NCBI RefSeq assembly: GCF_032118995.1
Contig: NC_092649.1
Span: 29,340,927-29,404,926, forward strand
Source: Asterias amurensis
Lineage: Eukaryota; Echinodermata; Asteroidea; Forcipulatida; Asteriidae
Reading direction: 5' to 3'
Length of the DNA: 64,000 bases
The position numbers and the translations under genes are program-made. The first letter of the stretch is position 1. Each line of letters begins with the position of its first letter. Of this stretch, positions 1 to 9,387 are shown piece by piece. Below the pieces are notes generated by a model. That model saw only the letters and a list, made by a program, of their open reading frames with translations, did no database searches and was not told where the DNA came from.

Positions 1-46
1 GATACAACACAAGTCCATGAGTGTCTGTTTCAGTCCTAAAACTTAC

Positions 47-3000
47 TTGTAATTTCCATTTTCAGCTGGCGTTTGAAGTTTTTTACCGATACTGAAACCT
101 AAGAAGCAAGTTGCATACATTGGAGTGACTCCTAATATGGGTGCAAACATTCCCTTGTACAGACCAAAGAACCCCTATGGAGATAAAGAATAAAACAAGA
201 CATGTTGAAGTCAAAACATCACAGTCACTGCTCTTTCTGAATGTCAATTGTGGAAAGTAAAGAACAAATACAAAAAAAACAACACCCAAAACTAGATATT
301 TCTTGAGAAACTCAATGATGTTCATCTCTACTCAATACAGCAAATGTTTTGTTATGTAAAATTCACTCTACAGAGAATTTTCTTTATATTTTCAGGGCAT
401 TTCCCTTTAATCATTACCTCTTTTGACACTGTTTTCTTCGCACAGTCCCATGTTCCCCTGTAAAGGGGCGTGGCCCCTGTGGCAACTGAAGGTTGAGTCT
501 GCAACCGGACCTGTTCAACAACAGAAGTTAAAAATTAAAAAATATTCAAAATGTACATATAATTGTCAGTAACAGTATTAAAGACTGTGGACACTATTGG
601 TAATTACTCAAAACAATTATTAGCATAAAACCCTACTTGGTAACGACTAATGGGGAGCTGTTGATAGTATAAAACATTGAGAGAAACGGCTCCCCCTGAA
701 GTAACATAGTTTTCGAGAAAGAAGTAAGTTTACACAAATTTTATTTCGAAACCTCAGATTTAGAATATGAGGTCTTGAAATCAAGCATCTGAAAGCACAT
801 ACTTTGTGTGACAAGGGTATTTTTTTGTTCATTATTATCTCGCAACTTCGACAATCGATTGAGCTCAAATTTTCACAGGTTTGTCATTTTATGCATATGT
901 TGAGTTACACCAAGTGAGAAGACTTGTCTTTGACAATTACCAACAGTGTCCAGTGTCTTTATTAAGACAACTTTTGGCTTTAATGTAAATGTACATGTAA
1001 TGTAAAAGGAAAGTTCAAGTGCACATTTCATCACATGAACTGAATTCTTGCACATTCATTCCCATTCCAAAGGAACTAAAATGGAAGTTGTCATGAGCAG
1101 CGTTGTCAAAACAACCATAGACCCAAATGTTTTTTTGTTTTTTTGAAAGATGTGTTAGTATTTCCCAATGATATTCTTCCTACTTTAGTCTGACTTCCAA
1201 TTTTGTTTGCCCTTGAAAAACGTGAAAAGATTGTGAGTAAATTGCCTGAAATGTCTATTAAAGCATAAACCATTAATTTGATTTTTACACTGTCTGCTAA
1301 TTATTACTAGATGAAGTATTTAAAGCTCAAAGTGGGCGGTGCCTCTATTTCCATAATCTGAATCAGTCAAACCTCTGTGACTGTGAGTCTGTGTCTGGAC
1401 AGATGCAAGGATTTAATTTGCCTTAAATTAAGGCAGATAAAGTGTAGTGCTGGGCGAATAGTGAAATTTTGTTATTCGGATACCGCTGGCCAACTATCCG
1501 AAATTAACCGGATATTCGAATAGTTTTTTCACCGCTAGAGGGCGCTTTAAAAAAAAACAAAAAAAAAAAAACTTTTGTAATCTTTGAACAAATTACGTCA
1601 GAAATGTCATTGTTTTAACTCTTCACGGAGGTGAGCATAGTTTAATACTTAATTTATGCTGTTTTATGCTGTCTTAATAGAAGTTTCATAAGGATTCAGA
1701 CAAATCATTCATATCAGTTGTCGCCCGACGTCCGCGGATATTCGGATATTAAAGAATATCCGGTTACTCGGTTGTAATTACAGAACTATCCGGTTTATAA
1801 ATAGCTATTCGCGCCCTATGCGGATATCCGGTTAAGAAAAAAAAGGCATTCGCGGTTACGGATAGGAAAACCTATTCGCCATTAACCGGATATTCAAATA
1901 ATTCGCCCAGGCCTAATAAAGTGGTGGTCGGATGGCAAGCAGAATTTTAGCCCCAAGTCCGATCTTGAAAAATTGTGCATTTCCTGCCACCACTTTTACA
2001 TTCATTAAAGGAACGTTACAGAATTGGTAAGAAACAAAAATCGTGAAGATCACAGATTTACACAAAATTTACAGTCTAATGATGATGATGATAGTAGAAA
2101 ACATCCCTTGAAATATTTCTGTCTGAAGTTTCATAGTTGATGAGAAAAAAATGATCTAATTTCGCGCTTTGAGTTTATCGCTCAGTGAGAGTTTTATTCA
2201 TTTTTGTTTTGGCAACGATGCAATGCAAAATTTGTATTTTATTGTAAACTGTTTTTCACTATTCTCTCGTGACCCAGATGGCCAATCGATCTCAAACTTC
2301 TACAGGTTTGTCAGTTTATGTATAAGGTGGATTACCTTGATTACATAAAGTGGTTACACTGCCAGCAACTTCTTTTGCTAGCAAAACCGATTCTGTAATG
2401 TTCCTTTAAGAAATAGTATCTAATTTACTCATAATGAGATATTCCTGAAATGCGTGAAAAGGGGGTTGCATGATACGGAAAGATTTCCTGGAACTGCAGG
2501 ATGAAGCAATAATGGCAGTAAATGATTTCCCTTGTACTAATTGTATGGCAGAGCAAAATGCTACGCAAAATGTATTACAACACTTGCTACTGAGTAAAAA
2601 ATCATCATTATTCATTTGCTACTCAATACATAGCATCTACTAGTGTGAACAAAATCTATCTGTTCAGTTACTTCAGTCGTATATGCAAAATTGTCGGATG
2701 AAATTGTCCCCGAGTCTGACTGAATGGTTAAATATCAATCAAGAGGGTGAGTACTGAGTGTCTTTCTTAATCTTATTAATACAAAAAATACAATATTACA
2801 AGACAAGAACGAGAGTCAAGAAGAAGAGTCAAGATGAAAACTAGCCGGGATTCGAGAAGAAGTCAGCCCACACAGGACAGTACACTGACCGACTCAGTGA
2901 CTGGAAAGACTCTCATTGCAGGGGATGGGGGGGGGGGGGGGGGCACACGAACCAGCAGAGCCTGGCCTTGGCTTGATAATGAAAAAGATAGTGTCCACCA

Positions 3001-3204
3001 TCGGACGGACGGTGCGCTTGTGGGCACACTTTTGGTGGGCGAGCCACAGTAATCATGGTAATTGAGTAATTCGTATCATAGGCTATAGCCACAATTCGTA
3101 TTGCTCACCTTGATTGTATCTAATGGGTGACCAGCCACGACCAGACAGACTCCTCCAAAGCCGCCTGCGATAAAATTCTTAGCTGGGCTGATTTCTTTCG
3201 ACAT
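47..3204 (-). CDS. SLC25A20: Mitochondrial carnitine/acylcarnitine carrier, N-terminal three exons (partial)
   Basis: Exchanges acylcarnitine for carnitine across the inner mitochondrial membrane, feeding fatty acids to beta-oxidation. Coding exons on the minus strand are 3109-3204, 418-510 and 47-174 (96, 93 and 128 nt), encoding 105 residues plus two bases before the gene leaves the left edge. The start is ATG at 3204 ([11 protein letters not shown]). Exon 1 reads [19 protein letters not shown] and exon 2 opens VRLQTQ, so together they give the carrier signature PxDxxK and the first repeat. Exon 3 reads [20 protein letters not shown] followed by GFSIGKKLQ, which is diagnostic of this carrier rather than other SLC25 members. 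The human protein is about 301 residues, so about two thirds should lie to the left. Intron 1 (511-3108) holds two TTAA-flanked inverted-repeat elements and the 1450-1911 element. Identity rests on recalled human sequence. Confidence 0.9.
578..965. repeat. TTAA-flanked inverted-repeat element (MITE), family A copy 1
   Basis: Begins TTAAAGACTGTGGACACTAT and ends with the reverse complement of nearly the same sequence, CAGTGTCCAGTGTCTTTA. It is about 390 bp, non-coding, and lies in SLC25A20 intron 1. It shares the internal blocks GAGAAACGGCTCC and TTCGAGAAAGAAGTAA with the copies at 33034, 36695 and 50258. Terminal inverted repeats next to TTAA suggest a piggyBac-type non-autonomous DNA transposon; the superfamily is inferred. 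Confidence 0.8.
1450..1911. repeat. Inverted-repeat element with CTGGGCGAATA ends
   Basis: The left end reads CTGGGCGAATA and the right end TAATTCGCCCAG. The interior repeats GGATATCCGGTTA-like blocks several times in both orientations (for example near 1500, 1735, 1760, 1825 and 1875), so most of the element could fold on itself. A poly-A run lies near 1550-1570. There is no coding capacity. It lies in SLC25A20 intron 1 and is probably a foldback or MITE-type DNA element. Confidence 0.7.
2005..2409. repeat. TTAA-flanked inverted-repeat element (MITE), family B
   Basis: The left end is TTAAAGGAACGTTACAGAAT and the right end ATTCTGTAATGTTCCTTTAA, about 25 bp of imperfect terminal inverted repeat with TTAA at both outer edges. 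Its interior resembles family A only in the ACAGGTTTGT...TTTATG block near 2303. It lies in SLC25A20 intron 1. Confidence 0.8.
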
Positions 3205-4025
3205 TTTGTGATTGAGTTCCTAAAACTTTTCTTTTTGGTACAGAAAATCTACCGGCAAGTACTAGGTCTTTTATCCCACCTTCTATCCTTCGCAATGTTA
3301 ACACGACTAAAAGAAATCTTGTGGTCACCAGACTAACTAAACGAAATCTACCAACTGGTGGCGCTTTACAATACTTTGTTTTCAGAGTTTCACTCAGTGA
3401 CAGGTGTTTGTTAGACAGGGAAGTTTTCTGCTACACACTGCTCTACACTTTTATGATCAGGCCGATTTCTAGGTAGTGTAAGTCTTGAGAATGTAATATT
3501 TTGTGTGCAGTTTTTTGTAGTACAGTCCTCAATAGGTACGTGGGGTGATCGGTCACCGCAACAAGTTTGTTAACGTTCTTGTCGTACTTTGTAATTGAGT
3601 ATTGACGTTGGTATGCAACAATCACCAATATAGGATTTGAGGCATTGCATGGTGAGGTATAAATACATACTTGGTTTGCGGTAACACCATGTGTGTATCT
3701 ACAATCACAATTTTGTATTCGTACCTCCATGATTCGCACCATCCACCTGGCCCACCCCATGTCACTTGTCTGCTTTTCATATAATAAAAATAATATTATG
3801 ATAGTTAGTTACTACTTGGTGGCTGGGGATGTCATGCTGTGGGGACCTGGTAACTTGCAATAGACTACTTTACTTACACATTACTAACACTAATACTAGA
3901 GACATGAGACTGAGAAATGAACAATGCAGATTTTTATCCAACTGTAGATTTCTATATTGAGCAGATAAATAAGTGTACTACTACTAGATATATATCATTC
4001 ATAGATAGGAAGAAACTATAAACAA

Positions 4026-4386
4026 ATATTCATAAATACCTAAGACAGTTTCGCTATTCCTATTGGTGGGGAGCGTGTCACGTGGGGGGTGTTTAAACCT
4101 TTGATAATGACTAGTAAAAAGTGTTGAAACATGGGTGTGACACGCGAGCTTGCGCCTGTGCTTATAAGACAGTTTCGTCATTCCTATTGGTCGAGAGCAA
4201 CGGCGGGGACAGTTGTGCCACATTCCTCGATACGCGCACAGCAATCTGCTTATAAGGCCTTACCATTTCATAGCTGGAGGGGTGTTGTGTTGAAAGAAAT
4301 CATTGAACAATTATAATTTTTGCATTTATTTTACTTTTTGACAAAAAGTGTTGATGTTTTTTTACCGAAAAGGTATTTATGAATGG
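4026..4386. repeat. Dispersed element with ATTCATAAATACC inverted ends
   Basis: Starts ATTCATAAATACC and ends GGTATTTATGAAT. Inside, the block AGACAGTTTCG.CATTCCTATTGG occurs twice (near 4043 and 4169). The same left end plus the TATTGGTGGAGAGCG and TCACGTGGGGG blocks recurs at 56068-56140 in an RPAP3 intron, so this is a dispersed family, probably a non-autonomous DNA element. Confidence 0.65.
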
Positions 4387-4408
4387 GAATCAAAGTGTGT
4401 TGAATCGG

Positions 4409-4524
4409 TTTTCAACTAGTGGTTTAAACCCACCGAGGCCTGGTTCTTGATAATTTACCTCGACTTCTACTCGGTGCAATTATCAAGAACCAGGCCTCGG
4501 CTGGTTTAAACCACTAGTTGAAAA
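4409..4524. repeat. Near-perfect hairpin (about 50-base arms)
   Basis: The left arm starts TTTTCAACTAGTGGTTTAAA and includes GAGGCCTGGTTCTTGATAAT. The right arm is its reverse complement, ending ACCACTAGTTGAAAA. A short loop of roughly 20 bases around 4462 separates the arms. The low arm divergence suggests a recent foldback insertion. Confidence 0.8.
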
Positions 4525-4552
4525 CCTCTTCACCACACATTGATTCCCTTAG

Positions 4553-4750
4553 TAAACTTGAGGGTACAACCATGTGTTAATCTCTTTTGTGTGAGTGTTG
4601 GCTCCTGGTTGGTTTGGTCTTGACTTTTCAAACAGTATATTCTGCTCTTCTTCACTTCGGGCCTGTTCAGAATTTTGATACCAAACCGGCTCTTCTCAGT
4701 GCCAACACTCACACAAAAGAGATTTACACATGGTTGTACTCGCAAGTTTA
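4553..4750. repeat. Inverted-repeat element with TAAACTTG ends
   Basis: The left arm includes TACAACCATGTGTTAATCTC and GTGTGAGTGTTGGC. The right arm is the reverse complement, GCCAACACTCACAC then GAGATTTACACATGGTTGTA, ending CAAGTTTA. Arms are about 47 bp around a roughly 100-base centre. Short open frames on both strands here arise from the arms and are not genes. Confidence 0.75.
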
Positions 4751-5034
4751 CTGTTTGTTTTGTTTCTTCCTATTTCTGCACACCATGCAAAGCTTCAAAC
4801 AATACTTATAATATACTATATATAAATTGCCATGATGATGTCAAGGTACTCAAGTCCTGAAAAGTTTATAGACCTTTTAAATATAGCACACTATTCTCTA
4901 AATCAATACCCAGTTTAGGTTACTCAACTGTGGAATTTTATGTTTGATATTTCTTATTGGAATTTACCTTAAGTGCGGTAGTAACACAATAAGTATACCA
5001 TTATAAAAAAGATTCATTCTTGTCTTGCTTCTAG

Positions 5035-8000
5035 GTTTTGTGTACAACGGTGTTGGCATATTGCCATGGTGACTCAGCGAAACAAAAGATGATACAGACT
5101 GGGAATGTCAAAGCCTGGAATAGGCTTCTCATATTTGCAGTCTTAGTCCTCTTCGCTATCAACACGTGGCTTGTCAAAACTCTGCTGAGTATTACCACGG
5201 GTTAGTCAGAAATCTCAGGGCAAACTTTACAAAATGTTAAGCAGGAGTAACCATGGCAATGGTTTAAAGAACTAATAGACTGCTTGCAACGCTTTGATGA
5301 CAGACAATGAAAACGTGTACTGGCTGCGCATGACTTTCAGCCAATGCTAGGTCTTCACGCATGCCAATTTCCAGTGTTTGTCATTAACAATGGTGGCCAA
5401 TGCAAGGGGCTTATAAACAGCGCCTCACATGAAGGGTCCTATGGTCCTACCATACAGTGTCCTCCCATGTTTGTGGAAAATTAATGGCGCAATAACGCAG
5501 ATAACATTTGTGATTGTCAAAAAGCAACATCTGCGCTTTGTGTGACCCAACATGTACATGAAGTAATGCATTTGTGAAAGTTTAAGCTCAATCAGTCAGC
5601 CGAGTCAGTCACAAGAAAATTGTGGGAAAAACCTACTTTATCTTTTCAATGTTTTCAAACATTAGGTTTTGGACTCGCAAGATCATTTTACTCATTTCTC
5701 AAAAGCTATAGTGTTTCAGGCAAGAATAATTACTCAGTTAATTTATTTTGTAAATATTTTTAATTGTTTTTTTAGATGTAGAATTGCTTGGAGCTGGAAC
5801 TGGCAGAGAACTTTTGAAGAACAATCATGCAAATAAACAGGTAAAAAACAGAAAACCAAGAAATATATTGAAACAAGCAATTTTTGAGTTTGTTTCAGAA
5901 AATATGTTGTATATTTGTATAAATGCTCTTATAAGACCCTTGGTTAACATATGTTGTCATAGGTTAACATATGTTGTCATAGGTTAACATATGTTGTCAT
6001 AGTTGGTATGGCACTGCGCTAGAATTGCAAAGGTCATGGGTTCGAATCCCACCCGAGTAATATGCCTGTGATTTTTTTCACAGAACTCGGGTAAGTACTG
6101 AATAAACAGTGCTAACACAACTTCAGTGTATGTGTAAAAACCAAAATTAATATTGTCATACAGTTTTATATAATTTGTTAAGGTATCAGAAGCAGGGTCC
6201 AATAGCTACTTGGGTTTAGGAATTTGTTGGGATTTGGGGAATGTCAGGCTTGTGACTAACAAATTATTTTTGTTCAATGTTTTAGGCCCAAATCTTGCTC
6301 CAAAACGCCAAGCCCCAACTGTGTGCAAGCTCTATTTACATTGATAAGGATAAAGCCATTGTACTGGGGAACCGGGAACCAACTAAAGGTAAGGATCAAC
6401 AGCAACGTTAGTGAATTTCAAATTTGTTGTGCTTTATAAGCAGCTCAATGGAATTGGGCCAAATTGACGAACTTCAAAGACCTACCAGTATTCAATATTA
6501 CTCAATTTCACATTGTACTATATGTTTTTAAACTATAAAATTAAACTGGCTTTTTTTTCTTCAACATTATCAAGGAACAATGACTAGCAAATCAACTGAT
6601 TTTTAAACTACTATTTTGAAGTATTTAATCCTACTGAGACAAGTTGAGGTCATCTCATTGGTTTACAGTATTTCATGTTTTTCAATTTCGCATTGTACTA
6701 TAGGTTTTTAAACCCTATAATTAAACTGGCCTTTTTCTTTACATTTTCAAGTAACAATGACCATCAAAATCAACTGTTTTGTAAACGAGCATTTTGCAAT
6801 AAACAGTCTCAATATTTGGACTGTGGGGAAAAGCCTAAGAAAAGGGTAAAATTGAACCATGAAGAAGGAACTACCGGTCTGTAATCAAAGTTTATAGCCA
6901 ATATCATAATGTGAGATCTCGGGGTTGACAAGGTTGATTTGTTGTCTTTTTTGCAGACTTTCTAACGATAGCTATACCAACTGTCAAGCGTGACCAAAAG
7001 GACTACCTTCAACAAACTTTAGACTCGCTCATTGAAAACTCTACCCCAGAGGAGCGTTCCGTCATGACCGTGGTGATATTTGCTGCCAACTTTGATGACG
7101 AGCTCAACAAACTCCTGAAGATAGACTTGGAGTCATCTTACCGCAAATACTTCTCTAATGGATTCATGCAACTGATCGTCGCGCCGCGATCTTTTTATCC
7201 ACCCTTGAATAATCTCAAACAGAATTTTGGTGATTCTGAGGATCGCGTTAAATGGAGGGCAAAACAAGTAGTTGACTATGCTTTTTTGTTCAGCTATTGC
7301 CATGATCTCTCGGAATATTACCTCCAGCTTGAGGACGATGTTGTCTCGTCACCAAACTTTGTCCAATCCATCCGAGGATTTCTTGAAACCAATAAACAAA
7401 AGCAGTGGAAAACGCTGGAGTTTTCAGAGCTTGGCTTTATTGGGAAGCTTGTGCGGTCCAGTGATCTGCTGCGTTTAGCCCAGTTTATGCTGTTTTTCTA
7501 TGAGGAACAGCCCGTAGACTTCTTGCAAAAGTACTACAATCTTCTGAATGCCCAAGAGGGGATGTTCAGACATGCTCCGTCCATTTTCCAGCATGTCGGG
7601 GTGCAATCCTCCCTCAGAAATAAGGAGCAGGAGCTGGTTGATCGATTCTTTGAGGCAAACAGCGGCAAGAAGTACCAGAGTGACAACCCACCAGCTGTGT
7701 TGTACAGCAGCATGGAAGCCTTCAGCATGTATGTACCCCAACTAGCCTATAGCTCAAAGCCTGGCTACTTCTGGGGTAAGACACCCATCATGGGTGATAC
7801 CCTACTCCTGGTCTTTGAGACACCAGTTCGTCTTTCCAGGGTTGTGATATTAAGTGGGTCAGACACCTACCCTGAGGATATCCTGCGAGCAGGGAAGGTT
7901 GAAGTAAGCCCAGTGGTACTGACAATAAGTCTGGACTCCACACCGAGGTGCACAGACTACCAATTCATTGGGGAGTTTAACGAAGGGAAATTCGATGAGA

Positions 8001-8113
8001 GGAATTTGGACCAAAAGATTGACTCCCCAGTCAAGTGTATTCAGGTAAAGGTGACCAAAAGTCAACAGTCTTGGCTACTGGTCAAGGAGATTGCTGTGTG
8101 GGTCCACAGATGA
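5035..8113 (+). CDS. GT54 N-acetylglucosaminyltransferase (MGAT4 / GnT-IV family)
   Basis: A Golgi enzyme expected to add beta-1,4-linked GlcNAc to the alpha-1,3-mannose arm of N-glycans. Coding exons are 5089-5200, 5776-5840, 6286-6388 and 6957-8113; phases close exactly to 478 residues. Start ATG 5089 gives a type II signal anchor: about 11 residues, then a membrane helix (LLIFAVLVLFAINTWLV). LTIAIPTVKRD (near residue 97), then YYLQLEDDV with the metal/nucleotide-binding EDDV at about 219-222, identify the family. The C-terminal third matches the beta-sandwich end of MGAT4 proteins. Length equals human MGAT4C as I recall it, but paralogue assignment (A/B/C/D) needs a tree. Introns carry a 20-bp tandem repeat and a SINE. 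The first exon opens after an acceptor at 5034, implying an upstream untranslated exon. A likely AATAAA lies at 8182. Confidence 0.92.
5066..5092 (+). promoter_or_regulatory. Upstream ORF overlapping the MGAT4-like start (ATGA)
   Basis: ATG at 5066 sits in an excellent initiation context (gccATGG) and reads nine codons to TGA at 5090-5092. That stop overlaps the main ATG (5089-5091) as ATGA. The main ATG context (aaagATGa) is weaker. This layout would favour initiation on the uORF and then reinitiation or leaky scanning. The sequence is direct; the regulatory role is inferred. Confidence 0.5.
5942..6001. repeat. Three tandem 20-bp repeats
   Basis: GGTTAACATATGTTGTCATA occurs three times without change in an MGAT4-like intron, ending directly at the 5' side of a SINE. 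Each unit contains the palindrome GTTAACATATGTT. Confidence 0.95.
6000..6158 (+). repeat. tRNA-derived SINE, family 1
   Basis: Contains an intact B box (GGTTCGAATCCC) preceded by a degraded A-box region, then GAGTAATATGCCTGTGAT, an ACTCGGGTAAGTACTGA block and the tail GTAAAAACCAAAATTAATAT. Copies recur at 52876, 58926, 59085, 60716 and 61240. It lies in an MGAT4-like intron. The head is too diverged at the A box to be a working tRNA gene. Confidence 0.85.
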
Positions 8114-8181
8114 AACTTTGGTCCAAGTTAATCATATGTGAATCTAGACAATAATTTACTCATTGGATGAAGCACGATTAA

Positions 8182-8187
8182 AATAAA
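8182..8187 (+). terminator. Poly(A) signal of the MGAT4-like gene
   Basis: A canonical AATAAA lies 69 bases after the stop codon, in AT-rich sequence with a GT-rich stretch (GTGCAATTTGTGAG) about 20 bases on. Confidence 0.5.
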
Positions 8188-8777
8188 TATACGTCACACT
8201 ATGTAGTGCAATTTGTGAGATTTTATATTTTTCCATCTTTAACAACAGTACCTGCAGAAAAAGGGTTTATGAGTGGTGTGGGTAGAAGGCTTTGTGGGTG
8301 AGATCACAGATGGGCTTTTGTGGAATAGTATTCCATCCAGACACAAAACATACACACTTAAAGTGAATAGAAAATAAACTTCATTCATTCAAACTGCTCT
8401 TGGCTTTTAATCAAATTATATTTTCAAATTTGAACCATTTGGCAAATGAGTAATCAGATGTAATAATGGCCTTATATAGATTTTTTAAATAAAGTTCAGC
8501 AATCAAATATAAAACACTTTGTCTTTCAAATTGATATAATATATTATGTATACATGCAAACGTTATTCATATCAAAAATTGTTTAACTTAAACAGTTACA
8601 TTTGTGCGTAAAATACGTTAATACTGTACTCTTTCCATTCTGGCACCTGTAAAATGAATGCTCACCAAGTAGCCTTGGCGTTGTTAAAAATACTTGTTTT
8701 ATAATTTAAAAGGAAATACTATAATGTGTAACATATTGCATCTTTCACGGTAGCACTTATTTTATTACAAAGAGTGT

Positions 8778-9024
8778 TTAAAGGGTTTTCGGAACTTTTT
8801 GTTGGACATAAAACGCAATGTCCATAGATTTACACTAAACTTCAGAGTTTGAAGATAATGATGGTAGAAAGCTTCCTATAAAATATTACTTGCTGAGGTG
8901 TTGTAGTTTTTGAGAAATGAGTTTAAAAACAAGTCACAAAAAAAAATTCAGGCTAAAACTGAGACCATAATTATTTCCTCAACAATGTGTTTTGTGTTAC
9001 AAAAAGTACCCAAGCCCTTTATAA
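8778..9024. repeat. TTAA-type inverted-repeat element (MITE), family C
   Basis: Left end TTAAAGGGTTTTCGGAACTT, right end CAAAAAGTACCCAAGCCCTT; these are imperfect inverted repeats. The internal TGATGGTAGAAAGCTTCCTA block resembles the families at 2005 and 62003. Confidence 0.65.
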
Positions 9025-9387
9025 GTTATGTGAAAGGATATCTTATACTGCAGTATTACAAGTTTTCTTTGAAGCCTTACTAAATTATAAAGATTGCTGA
9101 TCAGGTGTGGTGCAATTATAGTTTTTTGTTTTCATAAAACAATTTTTTTTTACATTTAGACATATTCATCATTTTGATTGCCAAATAAAACCAATTTGTA
9201 TTTACAATTAAAAGTACCAACTTTAAATATTATATATTGATTTTTCCTTTGAGAAAAGATTTGCCCCCTTTTGTCCAAACTTCACCTTGGTTAAGTAGTA
9301 AACAAATTCCATGAATGAAGTGGTTTAAAAGATAGGTGGGAAACTCGAATATGTTCCCTTCCTCTAGGGATATTGTCATCACTTGTA

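Larger units (their letters stand above)
3205..5034. other. Divergent intergenic region, SLC25A20 / MGAT4-like
   Basis: Lies between the start of SLC25A20 (minus) and the first MGAT4-like exon seen (plus). It should hold the SLC25A20 promoter and an unseen 5' UTR exon of the MGAT4-like gene, since that exon opens after a splice acceptor. From 4026 to 4750 it is filled by three inverted-repeat structures listed separately. I saw no convincing coding exon; the 105-codon minus-strand frame at 3443-3760 has no family resemblance. Confidence 0.5.
8114..9387. other. Convergent 3' region between the MGAT4-like and 316-residue genes
   Basis: Holds the MGAT4-like 3' UTR, with AATAAA at 8182-8187 about 70 bases after the stop and another at 8373. 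An inverted-repeat element lies at 8778-9024. The rest is AT-rich with no coding frame I can support. Confidence 0.6.

Noticed and set aside
2834-3052. 72-codon plus frame with a glycine run
   Set aside because: The glycines come from a poly-G tract, the frame lies inside SLC25A20 intron 1, and it has no splice or family support.
3443-3760. 105-codon minus-strand frame upstream of SLC25A20
   Set aside because: No family resemblance, low-complexity codon use. Part of it (near 3665-3700) matches, inverted, repeat-like sequence at 54440-54480.
5999-6075. Possible tRNA gene with a good B box
   Set aside because: The A-box half does not fold as a tRNA and the same sequence recurs with a fixed non-tRNA tail, so it is a SINE. 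The same applies to 45952, 59085, 59580 and 61240.
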